Source: Sanderia malayensis (Eukaryota > Cnidaria > Scyphozoa > Semaeostomeae > Pelagiidae). From it: a DNA stretch of 64,000 nucleotides. Shown in pieces: positions 11,901 through 24,900 of this stretch. The DNA lies in the NCBI GenBank assembly GCA_013076295.1, contig RQOL01000921.1, positions 1 through 64,000 on the forward strand. Direction: 5' to 3'. Made by a program: the position numbers and the translations under genes. The notes beneath the pieces were generated by a model, which did no database searches, had not been told where the DNA came from, and saw only the letters and a list, made by a program, of their open reading frames with translations. Within the stretch, counting starts at the first letter, position 1. The number at the start of each line of letters is the position of its first letter.

Positions 11901-14900
11901 ATCATAATTTGCCATCAAGCTTTGTTTTATAAAGTCCTTTATCAGAAACAGAGTTTTTTTTATGGAGACCCGAGTTTTTCGCCAAATCAGCCAGTAATCT
12001 GCATGATAGGCAAAACGTGTGTTTTTCAACTGGTCATGTTCACACAAAGTCATTAAATTTGGACAGTCAAATTTTCATTTACTCTTTTCATTTGTGCTGC
12101 TTTAGGAAAGCTCTGGTTTCTTGTCAGTACTCACTATGCTTGATTGAAAACCAGTAGCTTTGCAGTATCTGCAGCTTGGGTTATGAAGACATCCCAAGTT
12201 AACCATTAATAAATTTTTTTCATAAAATTTAAAGTCTCTTAAGCTGAGCCACTCTTCCGCTAGGCCTTTGTTAGTGAGAGCACGGCTTTTTTGCCAGTAC
12301 GCACTATTTTTATCTGAGAACAGGAAACTGTTACAAAGCTGGACCTGAAATTCTAATTTGCTGTCAAGCTTCCTGTAATAAAGTCCTCTAACAGAAACAG
12401 AGTCTTTTTATTGAGACCCCAGTTTTTTGCCAAATCAGCAAGTAATCTTCATGATAGGCAAAACGTGTGTTTTTCAACTGGTCATGTTCACAGAAAGCCA
12501 TTAAATTTGGACAGTCAAATTTTCATTTAATCATTTCATTTGTGCTGCTTTAGCAAAGCTCTGGTTTCTTGTCAGTACCTACTATGCTTGATTGAAAACC
12601 GGTAGCTTTCCAGTTTCCGCAGCTTGGGTTATGAAGACTTACCAAGCTGTCCATTAATAATTTTTTTTTATTAAATTCAAAGTCTCTTAAGCTGAGCCAC
12701 TGTTCTGCTAGGCTTTGTTAGTGAGAGCACTGCTTTTTTGTCAGTACGCACTAAACTTATCTGAGAACAAGAAACTGTTAAAAAGTTTGGAGCTCAGATC
12801 ATAATTTGCCATCAAGCTTCGTTTTATAAAGTCCTTTATCAGAAACAGAGTTTTTTTTATGGAGACCCCAGTTTTTTGCCAAATCAGCAAGTAATCTGCA
12901 TGATAGGCAAAACGTGTGTTTTTCAACTGGTCATGTTCACAGAAAGCCATTAATTTGGACAGTCAAATTTTCATTTAATCTTTTCATTTGTGCTGCTTTA
13001 GGAAAGCTCTGGTTTCTTGTCAGTACTCACTATGCTTGATTGAAAACTGGTAGCTTTCCAGTTTCTGCAGCTTGGGTTATGAAGACTTCCCAAGTTGTCC
13101 ATTAATAAATTTTTTTCATTAAATTTAAAGTCTCTTAAGCTGAGCCGCCATTCCGCTAGGCTTTTGTTAGTGAGAGTACTGCTTTTTTGTCAGTACGCAC
13201 TAAACTTATCTGAGAACAAGAAACAGAGTTTTTTTTATGGAGACCCCAGTTTTTTGCCAAATCAGCCAGTAATCTGCATGATAGGGAAAACGTGTGTTTT
13301 TCAACTGGTCATGTTCACAGAAAGCCATTAAATTTGGACAGTCAAATTTTCATTTAATCTTTTCATTTGTGCTGCTTTAGGAAAGCTCTGGTTTCTTGTC
13401 AGTACTCACTATGCTTGATTGAAAACCAGTAGCTTTGCAGTATCTGCAGCTTGGGTTATGAGGACATCCCAAGTTAACCATTAATAAATTTTTTTCATAA
13501 AATTTAAAGTCTCTTAAGCTGAGCCACTCTTCCGCTAGGCCTTTGTTAGTGAGAGCACGGCTTTTTTGCCAGTACGCACTATTTTTATCTGAGAACAGGA
13601 AACTGTTACAAAGCTGGAGCTGAAATTCGAATTTGCTGTCAAGCTTCCGGTAATAAAGTCCTCTAACAGAAACAGAGTCTTTTTATTGAGACCCCAGTTT
13701 TTTGCCAAATCAGCAAGTAATCTTCATGATAGGCAAAAGGTGTGCTTTCCAACTTGTCATGTTCCCAGAAAGCCATTACATAATTTTCCTTTAATCTTTT
13801 CCTTTGTGCTGCTTTAGCAAAGCTCTGGTTTCTTGTCAGTACTCACTATGCTTAATTGAAAACCAGTAGCTTTGCAGTATCTGCAGCTTGGGTTATGAAG
13901 ACTTCCCAAGTTGTCCATTAATAAATTTTTTTCATAAAATTTAATGTCTCTTAAGCTGAGCCACTGTTCCGCTAGGCTTTTGTTAGTGAGAGCACTGCTT
14001 TTTTGTCAGTACGCACTATTTTTATATGAGAACAGGAAACTGTTACAAAGCTGGAGCTGAAATTCTAATTTGCTGTCAAGCTTCGTTTTATCAAGTCCTT
14101 TATCAGAAACAAAGTTTCTTTATGGAGACCCCAGTTTTTGCCAAGTCGGCAAGTAATCTTCATGATGGCCAAACGTGTGTTTTCCAACTTGTCATGTTTA
14201 CGGAAAGCCATTAAATTTGGACAGTCGAATTTTGATTTAATCTTTTAATTTGTGCTGCTTTAGCAAAGCTCTGGTTTCTTGTCGGTACTCACTATGCTTG
14301 ATTGAAAACCGGTAGCTTTCCAGTTTCTGCAGCTTGGGTCATGAAGACTTCCCAAGTTGTCCATTAATAAATTTTTTTCATTAAACTTAAAGTCTCTTAA
14401 GCTGAGCCACTATTCCACTACGCTTTTGTTAGTGAGAGCACTGCTTTTTTATCAGTACGCACTAAACTTATCTGAGAACAGGAAACTGTTACAAAGTTTG
14501 GAGCTCAGATCCTAAATTGCAATCAAGTTTTGTTTTATAAAGTTCTTTATCAGAAACAGAGTTTTTTTATGGAGACCCCAGTTTTTTGCCAAATCAGCAA
14601 GTAATCTTCATGATAGGCAAAACGTGTGTTTTTCAACTGGTCATGTTCACACAAAGTCATTAAATTTGGACAGTCAAATTTTCATTTAATGTTTTCATTT
14701 GTGCTGCTTTAGCGAAGCTCTGGTTTCTTGTTAGTACTCACTATGCTTGATTGAAAACCGGTAGCTTTCCAGTTTCTGCAGCTTGGGTTATGAAGACTTC
14801 CCAAGCTGTCCATTAATAAATTTTTTTTTATTAAATTCAAAGTCTCTTAAGCTGAGCCACTGTTCTGCTAGGCTTTTGTTAGTGAGAGCACTGCTTTTTT

Positions 14901-15099
14901 GTCAGTACGCACTAAACTTATCTGAGAACAAGAAACTGTTAAAACGTTTGGAGCTCAGATCATAATTTGCCATCAAGCTTTGTTTTATAAAGTCCTTTAT
15001 CAGAAACAGAGTTTTTTTTATGGAGACCCCAGTTTTTTGCCAAATCAGCCAGTAATCTGCATGATAGGGAAAACGTGTGTTTTTCAACTGGTCATGTTC
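8990..15099. repeat. higher-order repeat, period 3055 bp, two copies
   Basis: Within the satellite, positions from about 8990 to 12044 recur in order at 12045-15099 with a constant offset of 3054-3058 bp. Examples are identical or near-identical landmarks at 9021/12076, 9687/12741, 10041/13095, 10970/14026 and 11844/14902. Each copy holds seven monomers, one of them shortened by the 71-bp deletion. Such a block indicates recent amplification of a multi-monomer unit by unequal exchange. Confidence 0.85.
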
Positions 15100-18000
15100 A
15101 CAGAAAGCCATTAAATTTGGACAGTCAAATTTTCATTTAATCTTTTCATTTGTGCTGCTTTAGGAAAGCTCTGGTTTCTTGTCAGTACTCACTATGCTTG
15201 ATTGAAAACCAGTAGCTTTGCAGTATCTGCAGCTTGGGTTATGAAGACATCCCAAGTTAACCATTAATAATTTTTTTCATAAAATTTAAAGTCTCTTAAG
15301 CTGAGCCACTCTTCCGCTAGGCCTTTGTTAGTGAGAGCACGGCTTTTTTGCAGTACGCACTATTTTTATCTGAGAACAGGAAACTGTTACAAAGCTGGAG
15401 CTGCAATTCTAATTTGCTGTCAAGCTTCCTGTAATAAAGTCCTCTAACAGAAACAGAGTCTTTTTTATTGAGACCCCAGTTTTTTGCCAAATCAGCAAGT
15501 AATCTTCATGATAGGCAAAACGTGTGTTTTTCAACTGGTCATGTTCACAGAAAGCCATTAAATTTGGACAGTCAAATTTTCATTTAATCATTTCATTTGT
15601 GCTGCTTTAGCAAAGCGCTGGTTTCTTGTCAGTACTCACTATGCTTGATTGAAAACTGGTAGCTTTCCAGTTTCTGCAGCTTGGGTTATGAAGACTTCCC
15701 AAGTTGTCCATTAATAAATTTTTTTCATTAAATTTAAAGTCTCTTAAGCTGAGCCGCCATTCCGCTAGGCTTTTGTTAGTGAGAGTACTGCTTTTTTGTC
15801 AGTTCGCACTAAACTTATCTGAGAACAAGAAACAGAGTTTTTTTTTATGGAGACCCCAGTTTTTTGCCAAATCAGCCAGTAATCTGCATGATAGGGAAAA
15901 CGTGTGTTTTTCAACTGGTCATGTTCACAGAAAGCCATTAAATTTGGACAGTCAAATTTTCATTTAATCTTTTCATTTGTGCTGCTTTAGGAAAGCTCTG
16001 GTTTCTTGTCAGTACTCACTATGCTTGATTGAAAACCAGTAGCTTTGCAGTATCTGCAGCTTGGGTTATGAAGACATCCCAAGTTAACCATTAATAAATT
16101 TTTTTCATAAAATTTAAAGTCTCTTAAGCTGAGCCACTCTTCCGCTAGGCCTTTGTTAGTGAGAGCACGGCTTTTTTGCCAGTACGCACTATTTTTATCT
16201 GAGAACAGGAAACTGTTACAAAGCTGGAGCTGAAATTCTAATTTGCTGTCAAGCTTCCTGTAATAAAGTCCTCTAACAGAAACAGAGTCTTTTTATTGAG
16301 ACCCCAGTTTTTTGCCAAATCAGCAAGTAATCTTCATGATAGGCAAAACGTGTGTTTTTCAACTGGTCATGTTCACAGAAAGCCATTAAATTTGGACAGT
16401 CAAATTTTCATTTAATCATTTCATTTGTGCTGCTTTAGCAAAGCTCTGGTTTCTTGTCAGTACTCACTATGCTTGATTGAAAACTGGTAGCTTTCCAGTT
16501 TCTGCAGCTTGGGTTATGAAGACTTCCCAAGTTGTCCATTAATAAATTTTTTTCATTAAATTTAAAGTCTCTTAAGCTGAGCCGCCATTCCGCTAGGCTT
16601 TTGTTAGTGAGAGTACTGCTTTTTTGTCAGTACGCACTAAACTTATCTGAGAACAAGAAACAGAGTTTTTTTATGGAGACCCCAGTTTTTGCCAAGTCAG
16701 CAAGTAATCTTCATGATAGGCAAAACGTGCGTTTTCCAACATGTCATGTTCACAGAAAGCCTTTACCTGTTGACAGACAAATTTTCATTTAATCTTCTCA
16801 TTTGTGCTGCTTTAGCGAAGCTCTGGTTTCTTATCAGTACTCAATATATTTAATTGAAAACCGGTAGCTTTCCAGTTTCTGCAGCTTGGGTTATGAAGAC
16901 TTCCCAAGTTGTCCATTAATAAATTTTTTTCATTAAATTTAAAGTCTCTTAAGCTGAGCCACTATTCTGCTAGGCTTTTGTTAGTGAGAGTACTGCTTTT
17001 TTGTCAGTACGCACTAAGCTTATCTGAGAACAAGAAACTGTTACAAAGTTTGGAGCTCAGATCCTAAATTGCCATCAAGCTTCCTTTATAAAGTCCTTTA
17101 TCAGAAACAGAGTTTTTTTATGGAGACCCCAGTTTTTTGCCAAATCAGCCAGTAATCTGCATGATAGGGAAAACGTGTGTTTTTCAACTGGTCATGTTCA
17201 CAGAAAGCCATTAAATTTGGACAGTCAAATTTTCATGTAATCTTTTCATTTGTGCTGCTTTAGGAAAGCTCTGGTTTCTTGTCAGTACTCACTATGCTTG
17301 ATTGAAAACCAGTAGCTTTGCAGTATCTGCAGCTTGGGTTATGAAGACATCCCAAGTTAACCATTAATAAATTTTTTTCATAAAATGTAAAGTCTCTTAA
17401 GCTGAGCCACTCTTCCGCTAGGCCTTTGTTAGTGAGACCACGGCTTTTTTGCCAGTACGCACTATTTTTATCTGAGAACAGGAAACTGTTACAAAGCTGG
17501 AGCTGAAATTCTAATTTGCTGTCAAGCTTCCTGTAATAAAGTCCTCTAACAGAAACAGAGTCTTTTTATTGAGACCCCAGTTTTTTGCCAAATCAGCAAG
17601 TAATCTTCATGATAGGCAAAACGTGTGTTTTCAACTGGTCATGTTCACAGAAAGCCATTAAATTTGGACAGTCAAATTTTCATTTAATCATTTCATTTGT
17701 GCTGCTTTAGCAAAGCTCTGGTTTCTTGTCAGTACCTACTATGCTTGATTGAAAACCGGTAGCTTTCCAGTTTCCGCAGCTTGGGTTATGAAGACTTACC
17801 AAGCTGTCCATTAATAAATTTTTTTTATTAAATTCAAAGTCTCTTAAGCTGAGCCACTGTTCTGCTAGGCTTTTGTTAGTGAGAGCACTGCTTTTTTGTC
17901 AGTACGCACTAAACTTATCTGAGAACAAGAAACTGTTAAAAAGTTTGGAGCTCAGATCATAATTTGCCATCAAGCTTCGTTTTATAAAGTCCTTTATCAG

Positions 18001-18949
18001 AAACAGAGTTTTTTTTATGGAGACCCCAGTTTTTTGCCAAATCAGCAAGTAATCTGCATGATAGGCAAAACGTGTGTTTTTCAACTGGTCATGTTCACAG
18101 AAAGCCATTAATTTGGACAGTCAAATTTTCATTTAATCTTTTCATTTGTGCTGCTTTAGGAAAGCTCTGGTTTCTTGTCAGTACTCACTATGCTTGATTG
18201 AAAACTGGTAGCTTTCCAGTTTCTGCAGCTTGGGTTATGAAGACTTCCCAAGTTGTCCATTAATAAAATTTTTTTCATTAAATTTAAAGTCTCTTAAGCT
18301 GAGCCGCCATTCCGCTAGGCTTTTGTTAGTGAGAGTACTGCTTTTTTGTCAGTACGCACTAAACTTATCTGAGAACAAGAAACTGTTACAAAGTTTGGAG
18401 CTCAGATCCTAAATTGCCATCAAGCTTCCTTTATAAAGTCCTTTATCAGAAACAGAGTTATTTTATGGAGACCCCAGTTTTTTGCCAAATCAGCAAGTAA
18501 TCTTCATGATAGGCAAAAGGTGTGCTTTCCAACTTGTCATGTTCCCAGAAAGCCATTACATAATTTTCCTTTAATCTTTTCCTTTGTGCTGCTTTAGCAA
18601 AGCTCTGGTTTCTTGTCAGTACTCACTATGATTAATTGAAAACCAGTAGCTTTGCAGTATCTGCAGCTTGGGTTATGAAGACTTCCCAAGTTGTCCATTA
18701 ATAAATTATTTTCATAAAATTTAATGTCTCTTAAGCTGAGCCACTGTTCCGCTAGGCTTTTGTTAGTGAGAGTACTGCTTTTTTGTCAGTACGCACTAAA
18801 CTTATCTGAGAACAAGAAACTGTTACAAAGTTTGGAGCTCAGATCCTAAATTGCCATCAGCTTCCTTTATAAGTCTTTATCAGAAACAGTATTTTATGGA
18901 GACCCAGTTTTTTGCCAAATCAGCAAGTATCTTCATGATAGGCAAAAGG

Positions 18950-21900
18950 TTGCTTTCAACTTGTCATGTTTACGGAAAGCCATTAATTTGGACAGTCGAA
19001 TTTTGATTTAATCTTTAATTTGTGCTGCTTTAGCAAAGCTCTGGTTTCTTGTCAGTACTCACTATGCTTGATTGAAAACCGGTAGCTTTCCAGTTTCTGC
19101 AGCTTGGGTCATGAGACTCCCAAGTTGTCCATTATAAATTTTTTCATTAAATTAAAGTTCTTAAGCTGAGCACTATTCACACGTTTTGTTAGTGAGAGCA
19201 CTGCTTTTTATCATACGCACTAAACTATCTGAGAACAGAAATGTTACAAGTTTGGAGCTCAGATCTAAATTGCATCAAGTTTTGTTTTATAAAGTTCTTT
19301 ATCAAAAGAGTTTTTTTATGGAGACCCAGTTTTTTGCCAAATCAGCAAGTAATCTTCATGATAGGCAAAACGTGTGTTTTTCAACTGGTCATGTTCACAC
19401 AAAGTCATTAAATTTGGACAGTCAAATTTTCATTTAATGTTTTCATTTGTGCTGCTTTAGCGAAGCTCTGGTTTCTTGTTAGTACTCACTATGCTTGATT
19501 GAAAACCGGTAGCTTTCCAGTTTCTGCAGCTTGGGTTATGAAGACTTGCCAAGCTGTCCATTAATAATTTTTTTTTATTAAATTCAAAGTCTCTTAAGCT
19601 GAGCCACTGTTCTGCTAGGCTTTTGCTAGTGAGAGCACTGCTTTTTTGTCAGTACGCACTAAACTTATCTGAGAACAAGAAACTGTTAAAACGTTTGGAG
19701 CTCAGATCATAATTTGCCATCAAGCTTTGTTTTATAAAGTCCTTTATCAGAAACAGAGTTTTTTTTATGGAGACCCATTTTTTTGCCAAATCAGCCAGTA
19801 ATCTGCATGATAGGGAAAACGTGTGTTTTTTCAACTGGTCATGTTCACAGAAAGCCATTAAATTTGGACAGTCAAATTTTCATTTAATCTTTCATTTGTG
19901 CTGCTTTAGGAAAGCTCTGGTTTCTTGTCAGTACTCACTATGCTTGATTGAAAACTGGTAGCTTTCCAGTTTCTGCAGCTTGGGTTATGAAGACTTCCCA
20001 AGTTGTCCATTAATAAATTTTTTTCATTAAATTTAAAGTCTCTTAAGCTGAGCCGCCATTCCGCTAGGCTTTTGTTAGTGAGAGTACTGCTTTTTGTCAG
20101 TACGCAACTAAACTTATCTGAGAACAAGAAACAGAGTTTTTTTTATGGAGACCCCATTTTTTGCCAAATCAGCAAGTAATCTGCATGATAGGCAAAACGT
20201 GTGTTTTTTCAACTGGTCATGTTCACAGAAAGCCATTAATTTGGACAGTCAAATTTTCATTTAATCTTTTCATTTGTGCTGCTTTAGGAAAGCTCTGGTT
20301 TCTGTCAGTACTCACTATGCTTGATTGAAAACTGGTAGCTTTCCAGTTTCTGCAGCTTGGGTTTATGAGACTTCCCAAGTTGTCCATTAATAAAAATTTT
20401 TTCATTAAATTTAAAGTCTCTTAAGCTGAGCCGCCATTCCGCTAGGCTTTTGTTAGTGAGAGTACTGCTTTTTTGTCAGTACGCACTAAACTTATCTGAG
20501 AACAAGAAACTGTTACAAAGTTTGGAGCTCAGATCCTAAATTGCCATCAAGCTTCCTTTATAAAGTCCTTTATCAGAAACAGAGTTTTATGGAGACCCCA
20601 GTTTTTTGCCAAATCAGCAAGTAATCTTCATGATAGGCAAAAGGTGTGCTTTCCAACTTGTCATGTTCCCAGAAAGCCATTACATAATTTTCCTTTAATC
20701 TTTTCCTTTGTGCTGCTTTAGCAAAGCTCTGGTTTCTTGTCAGTACTCACTATGATTAATTGAAAACCAGTAGCTTTGCAGTATCTGCAGCTTGGGTTAT
20801 GAAGACTTCCCAAGTTGTCCATTAATAAATTTTTCATAAAATTTAATGTCTCTTAAGCTGAGCCACTGTTCCGCTAGGCTTTTGTTAGTGAGAGCACTGC
20901 TTTTTTGTCAGTACGCACTATTTTTATATGAGAACAGGAAACTGTTACAAAGCTGGAGCTGAAATTCTAATTTGCTGTCAAGCTTCGTTTTATCAAGTCC
21001 TTTATCAGAAACAAGTTTCTTTATGGAGACCCCAGTTTTTGCCAAGTCGGCAAGTAATCTTCATGATGGCCAAACGTGTGTTTTCCAACTTGTCATGTTT
21101 ACGGAAAGCCATTAAATTTGGACAGTCGAATTTTGATTTAATCTTTAATTTGTGCTGCTTTAGCAAAGCTCTGGTTTCTTGTCAGTACTCACTATGCTTG
21201 ATTGAAAACCGGTAGCTTTCCAGTTTCTGCAGCTTGGGTCATGAAGACTTCCCAAGTTGTCCATTAATATATTTTTTTCATTAAACTTAAAGTCTCTTAA
21301 GCTGAGCCACTATTCCACTACGCTTTTGTTAGTGAGAGCACTGCTTTTTTATCAGTACGCACTAAACTTATCTGAGAACAGGAAACTGTTACAAAGTTTG
21401 GAGCTCAGATCCTAAATTGCCATCAAGTTTTGTTTTATAAAGTTCTTTATCAGAAACAGAGTTTTTTTATGGAGACCCCAGTTTTTGCCAAATCAGCAAG
21501 TAATCTTCATGATAGGCAAAACGTGTGTTTTTCAACTGGTCATGTTCACACAAAGTCATTAAATTTGGACAGTCAAATTTTCATTTAATGTTTTCATTTG
21601 TGCTGCTTTAGCGAAGCTCTGGTTTCTTGTTAGTACTCACTATGCTTGATTGAAAACCGGTAGCTTTCCAGTTTCTGCAGCTTGGGTTATGAAGACTTCC
21701 CAAGCTGTCCATTAATAAATTTTTTTTATTAAATTCAAAGTCTCTTAAGCTGAGCCACTGTTCTGCTAGGCTTTTGCTAGTGAGAGCACTGCTTTTTTGT
21801 CAGTACGCACTAAACTTATCTGAGAACAAGAAACTGTTAAAACGTTTGGAGCTCAGATCATAATTTGCCATCAAGCTTTGTTTTATAAAGTCCTTTATCA

Positions 21901-24900
21901 GAAACAGAGTTTTTTTTATGGAGACCCCAGTTTTTTGCCAAATCAGCCAGTAATCTGCATGATAGGGAAAACGTGTTTTTTCAACTGGTCATGTTCACAG
22001 AAAGCCATTAAATTTGGACAGTCAAATTTTCATTCAATCTTTTCATTTGTGCTGCTTTAGGAAAGCTCTGGTTTCTTGTCAGTACTCACTATGCTTGATT
22101 GAAAACCAGTAGCTTTGCAGTATCTGCAGCTTGGGTTATGAAGACATCCCAAGTTAACCATTAATAAATTTTTTTCATAAAATTTAAAGTCTCTTAAGCT
22201 GAGCCACTCTTCCGCTAGGCCTTTGTTAGTGAGAGCACGGCTTTTTTGCCAGTACGCACTATTTTTATCTGAGAACAGGAAACTGTTACAAAGCTGGACC
22301 TGAAATTCTAATTTGCTGTCAAGCTTCCTGTAATAAAGTCCTCTAACAGAAACAGAGTCTTTTTATTGAGACCCCAGTTTTTTGCCAAATCAGCAAGTAA
22401 TCTTCATGATAGGCAAAACGTGTGTTTTCCAACTTGTCATGTTCACAGAAAGCCATTACATAATTTTCTTTAATTCTCATTTGTGCTGCTTTAGCAAAGC
22501 TCTGGTTTCTTGTCAGTACTCACTATACTTAATTGAAATCCAGTAGCTTTGCAGTATCTGCAACTTGGGTTATGAAGACTTGCCAAGTTGTCCATTAATA
22601 AATTTTTTTCATAAAACTTGTCACTCTTAAGCTGAGCCACTGTTCCGCTAGGCTTTTGTTAGTGAGAGCACTGCTTTTTTGTCAGTACGCACTATTTTTA
22701 TCTGAGAACAGGAACTGTTACAAAGCTGGAGCTCAAATTCTATTTGCTGTCAAGCTTCGTGCAATAAAGTCCTTTATCAGAAACAGTTTTTTTATGGAGA
22801 CCCCATTTTTTGCCAAATCAGCAAGTAATCTGCATGATAGGCAAAACGTGTGTTTTTCAACTGGTCATGTTCACAGAAAGCCATTAATTTGGACAGTCAA
22901 ATTTTCATTTAATCTTTTCATTTGTGCTGCTTTAGGAAAGCTCTGGTTTCTTGTCAGTACTCACTATGCTTGATTGAAAACTGGTAGCTTTCCAGTTTCT
23001 GCAGCTTGGGTTATGAAGACTTCCCAAGTTGTCCATTAATAAATTTTTTCATTAAATTTAAAGTCTCTTAAGCTGAGCCGCCATTCCGCTAGGCTTTTGT
23101 TAGTGAGAGTACTGCTTTTTTGTCAGTACGCACTAAACTTATCTGAGAACAAGAAACAGAGTTTTTTTATGGAGACCCCAGTTTTTTGCCAAATCAGCCA
23201 GTAATCTGCATGATAGGGAAAACGTGTGTTTTTCAACTGGTCATGTTCACAGAAAGCCATTAAATTTGGACAGTCAAATTTTCATTTAATCTTTTCATTT
23301 GTGCTGCTTTAGGAAAGCTCTGGTTTCTTGTCAGTACTCACTATGCTTGATTGAAAACCAGTAGCTTTGCAGTATCTGCAGCTTGGGTTATGAAGACATC
23401 CCAAGTTAACCATTAATAAATTTTTTTCATAAAATTTAAAGTCTCTTAAGCTGAGCCACTCTTCCGCTAGGCCTTTGTTAGTGAGAGCACGGCTTTTTTG
23501 CCAGTACGCACTATTTTTATCTGAGAACAGGAAACTGTTACAAAGCTGGAGCTGAAATTCTAATTTGCTGTCAAGCTTCCTGTAATAAAGTCCTCTAACA
23601 GAAACAGAGTCTTTTTATTGAGACCCCAGTTTTTTGCCAAATCAGCAAGTAATCTTCATGATAGGCAAAAAAAGGTGTGCTTTCCAACTTGTCATGTTAC
23701 GGAAAGCCATTAAATTTGGACAGTCGAATTTATTTAATCTTTTAATTTGTGCTGCTTTAGCAAAGCTCTGGTTTCTTGTCAGTACTCACTATGCTTGATT
23801 GAAAACCAGTAGCTTTGCAGTTCTGCAGCTTGGGTTATGAAGACTTCCCAAGTTGTCCATTAATAAATTTTTTTCATAAACTTAAAGTCTCTTAAGCTGA
23901 GCCACTATTCCGCTACGTTTTTGTTAGTGAGAGCACTGCTTTTTTCAGTACGCACTAACTTATCTGAGAACAGGAAACTGTTACAAAGTTTGGAGCTCAG
24001 ATCCTAAATTGCCATCAATTTTTGTTTTATAAAGTCTTTATCAGAAACAGAGTTTTTTTATGGAGACCCCAGTTTTTTGCCAAATCAGCAAGTAATCTTC
24101 ATGATAGGCAAAACGTGTGTTTTTCAACTGGTCATGTTCACACAAAGTCATTAAATTTGGACAGTCAAATTTTCATTTAATGTTTTCATTTGTGCTGCTT
24201 TAGCGAAGCTCTGGTTTCTTGTTAGTACTCACTATGCTTGATTGAAAACCGGTAGCTTTCCAGTTTCTGCAGCTTGGGTTATGAAGACTTGCCAAGCTGT
24301 CCATTAATAATTTTTTTTATTAAATTCAAAGTCTCTTAAGCTGAGCCACTGTTCTGCTAGGCTTTTGTTAGTGAGAGCACTGCTTTTTTGTCAGTACGCA
24401 CTAAACTTATCTGAGAACAAGAAACTGTTAAAACGTTTGGAGCTCAGATCATAATTTGCCATCAAGCTTTGTTTTATAAAGTCCTTTATCAGAAACAGAG
24501 TTTTTTTTATGGAGACCCCAGTTTTTTGCCAAATCAGCCAGTAATCTGCATGATAGGAAAACGTGTGTTTTTCAACTGGTCATGTTCACAGAAAGCCATT
24601 AAATTTGGACAGTCAAATTTTCATTTAATCTTTTCATTTGTGCTGCTTTAGGAAAGCTCTGGTTTCTTGTCAGTACTCACTATGCTTGATTGAAAACTGG
24701 TAGCTTTCCAGTTTCTGCAGCTTGGGTTATGAAGACTTCCCAAGTTGTCCATTAATAAATTTTTTTCATTAAATTTAAAGTCTCTTAAGCTGAGCCGCCA
24801 TTCCGCTAGGCTTTTGTTAGTGAGAGTACTGCTTTTTTGTCAGTACGCACTAAACTTATCTGAGAACAAGAAACAGAGTTTTTTTTATGGAGACCCCAGT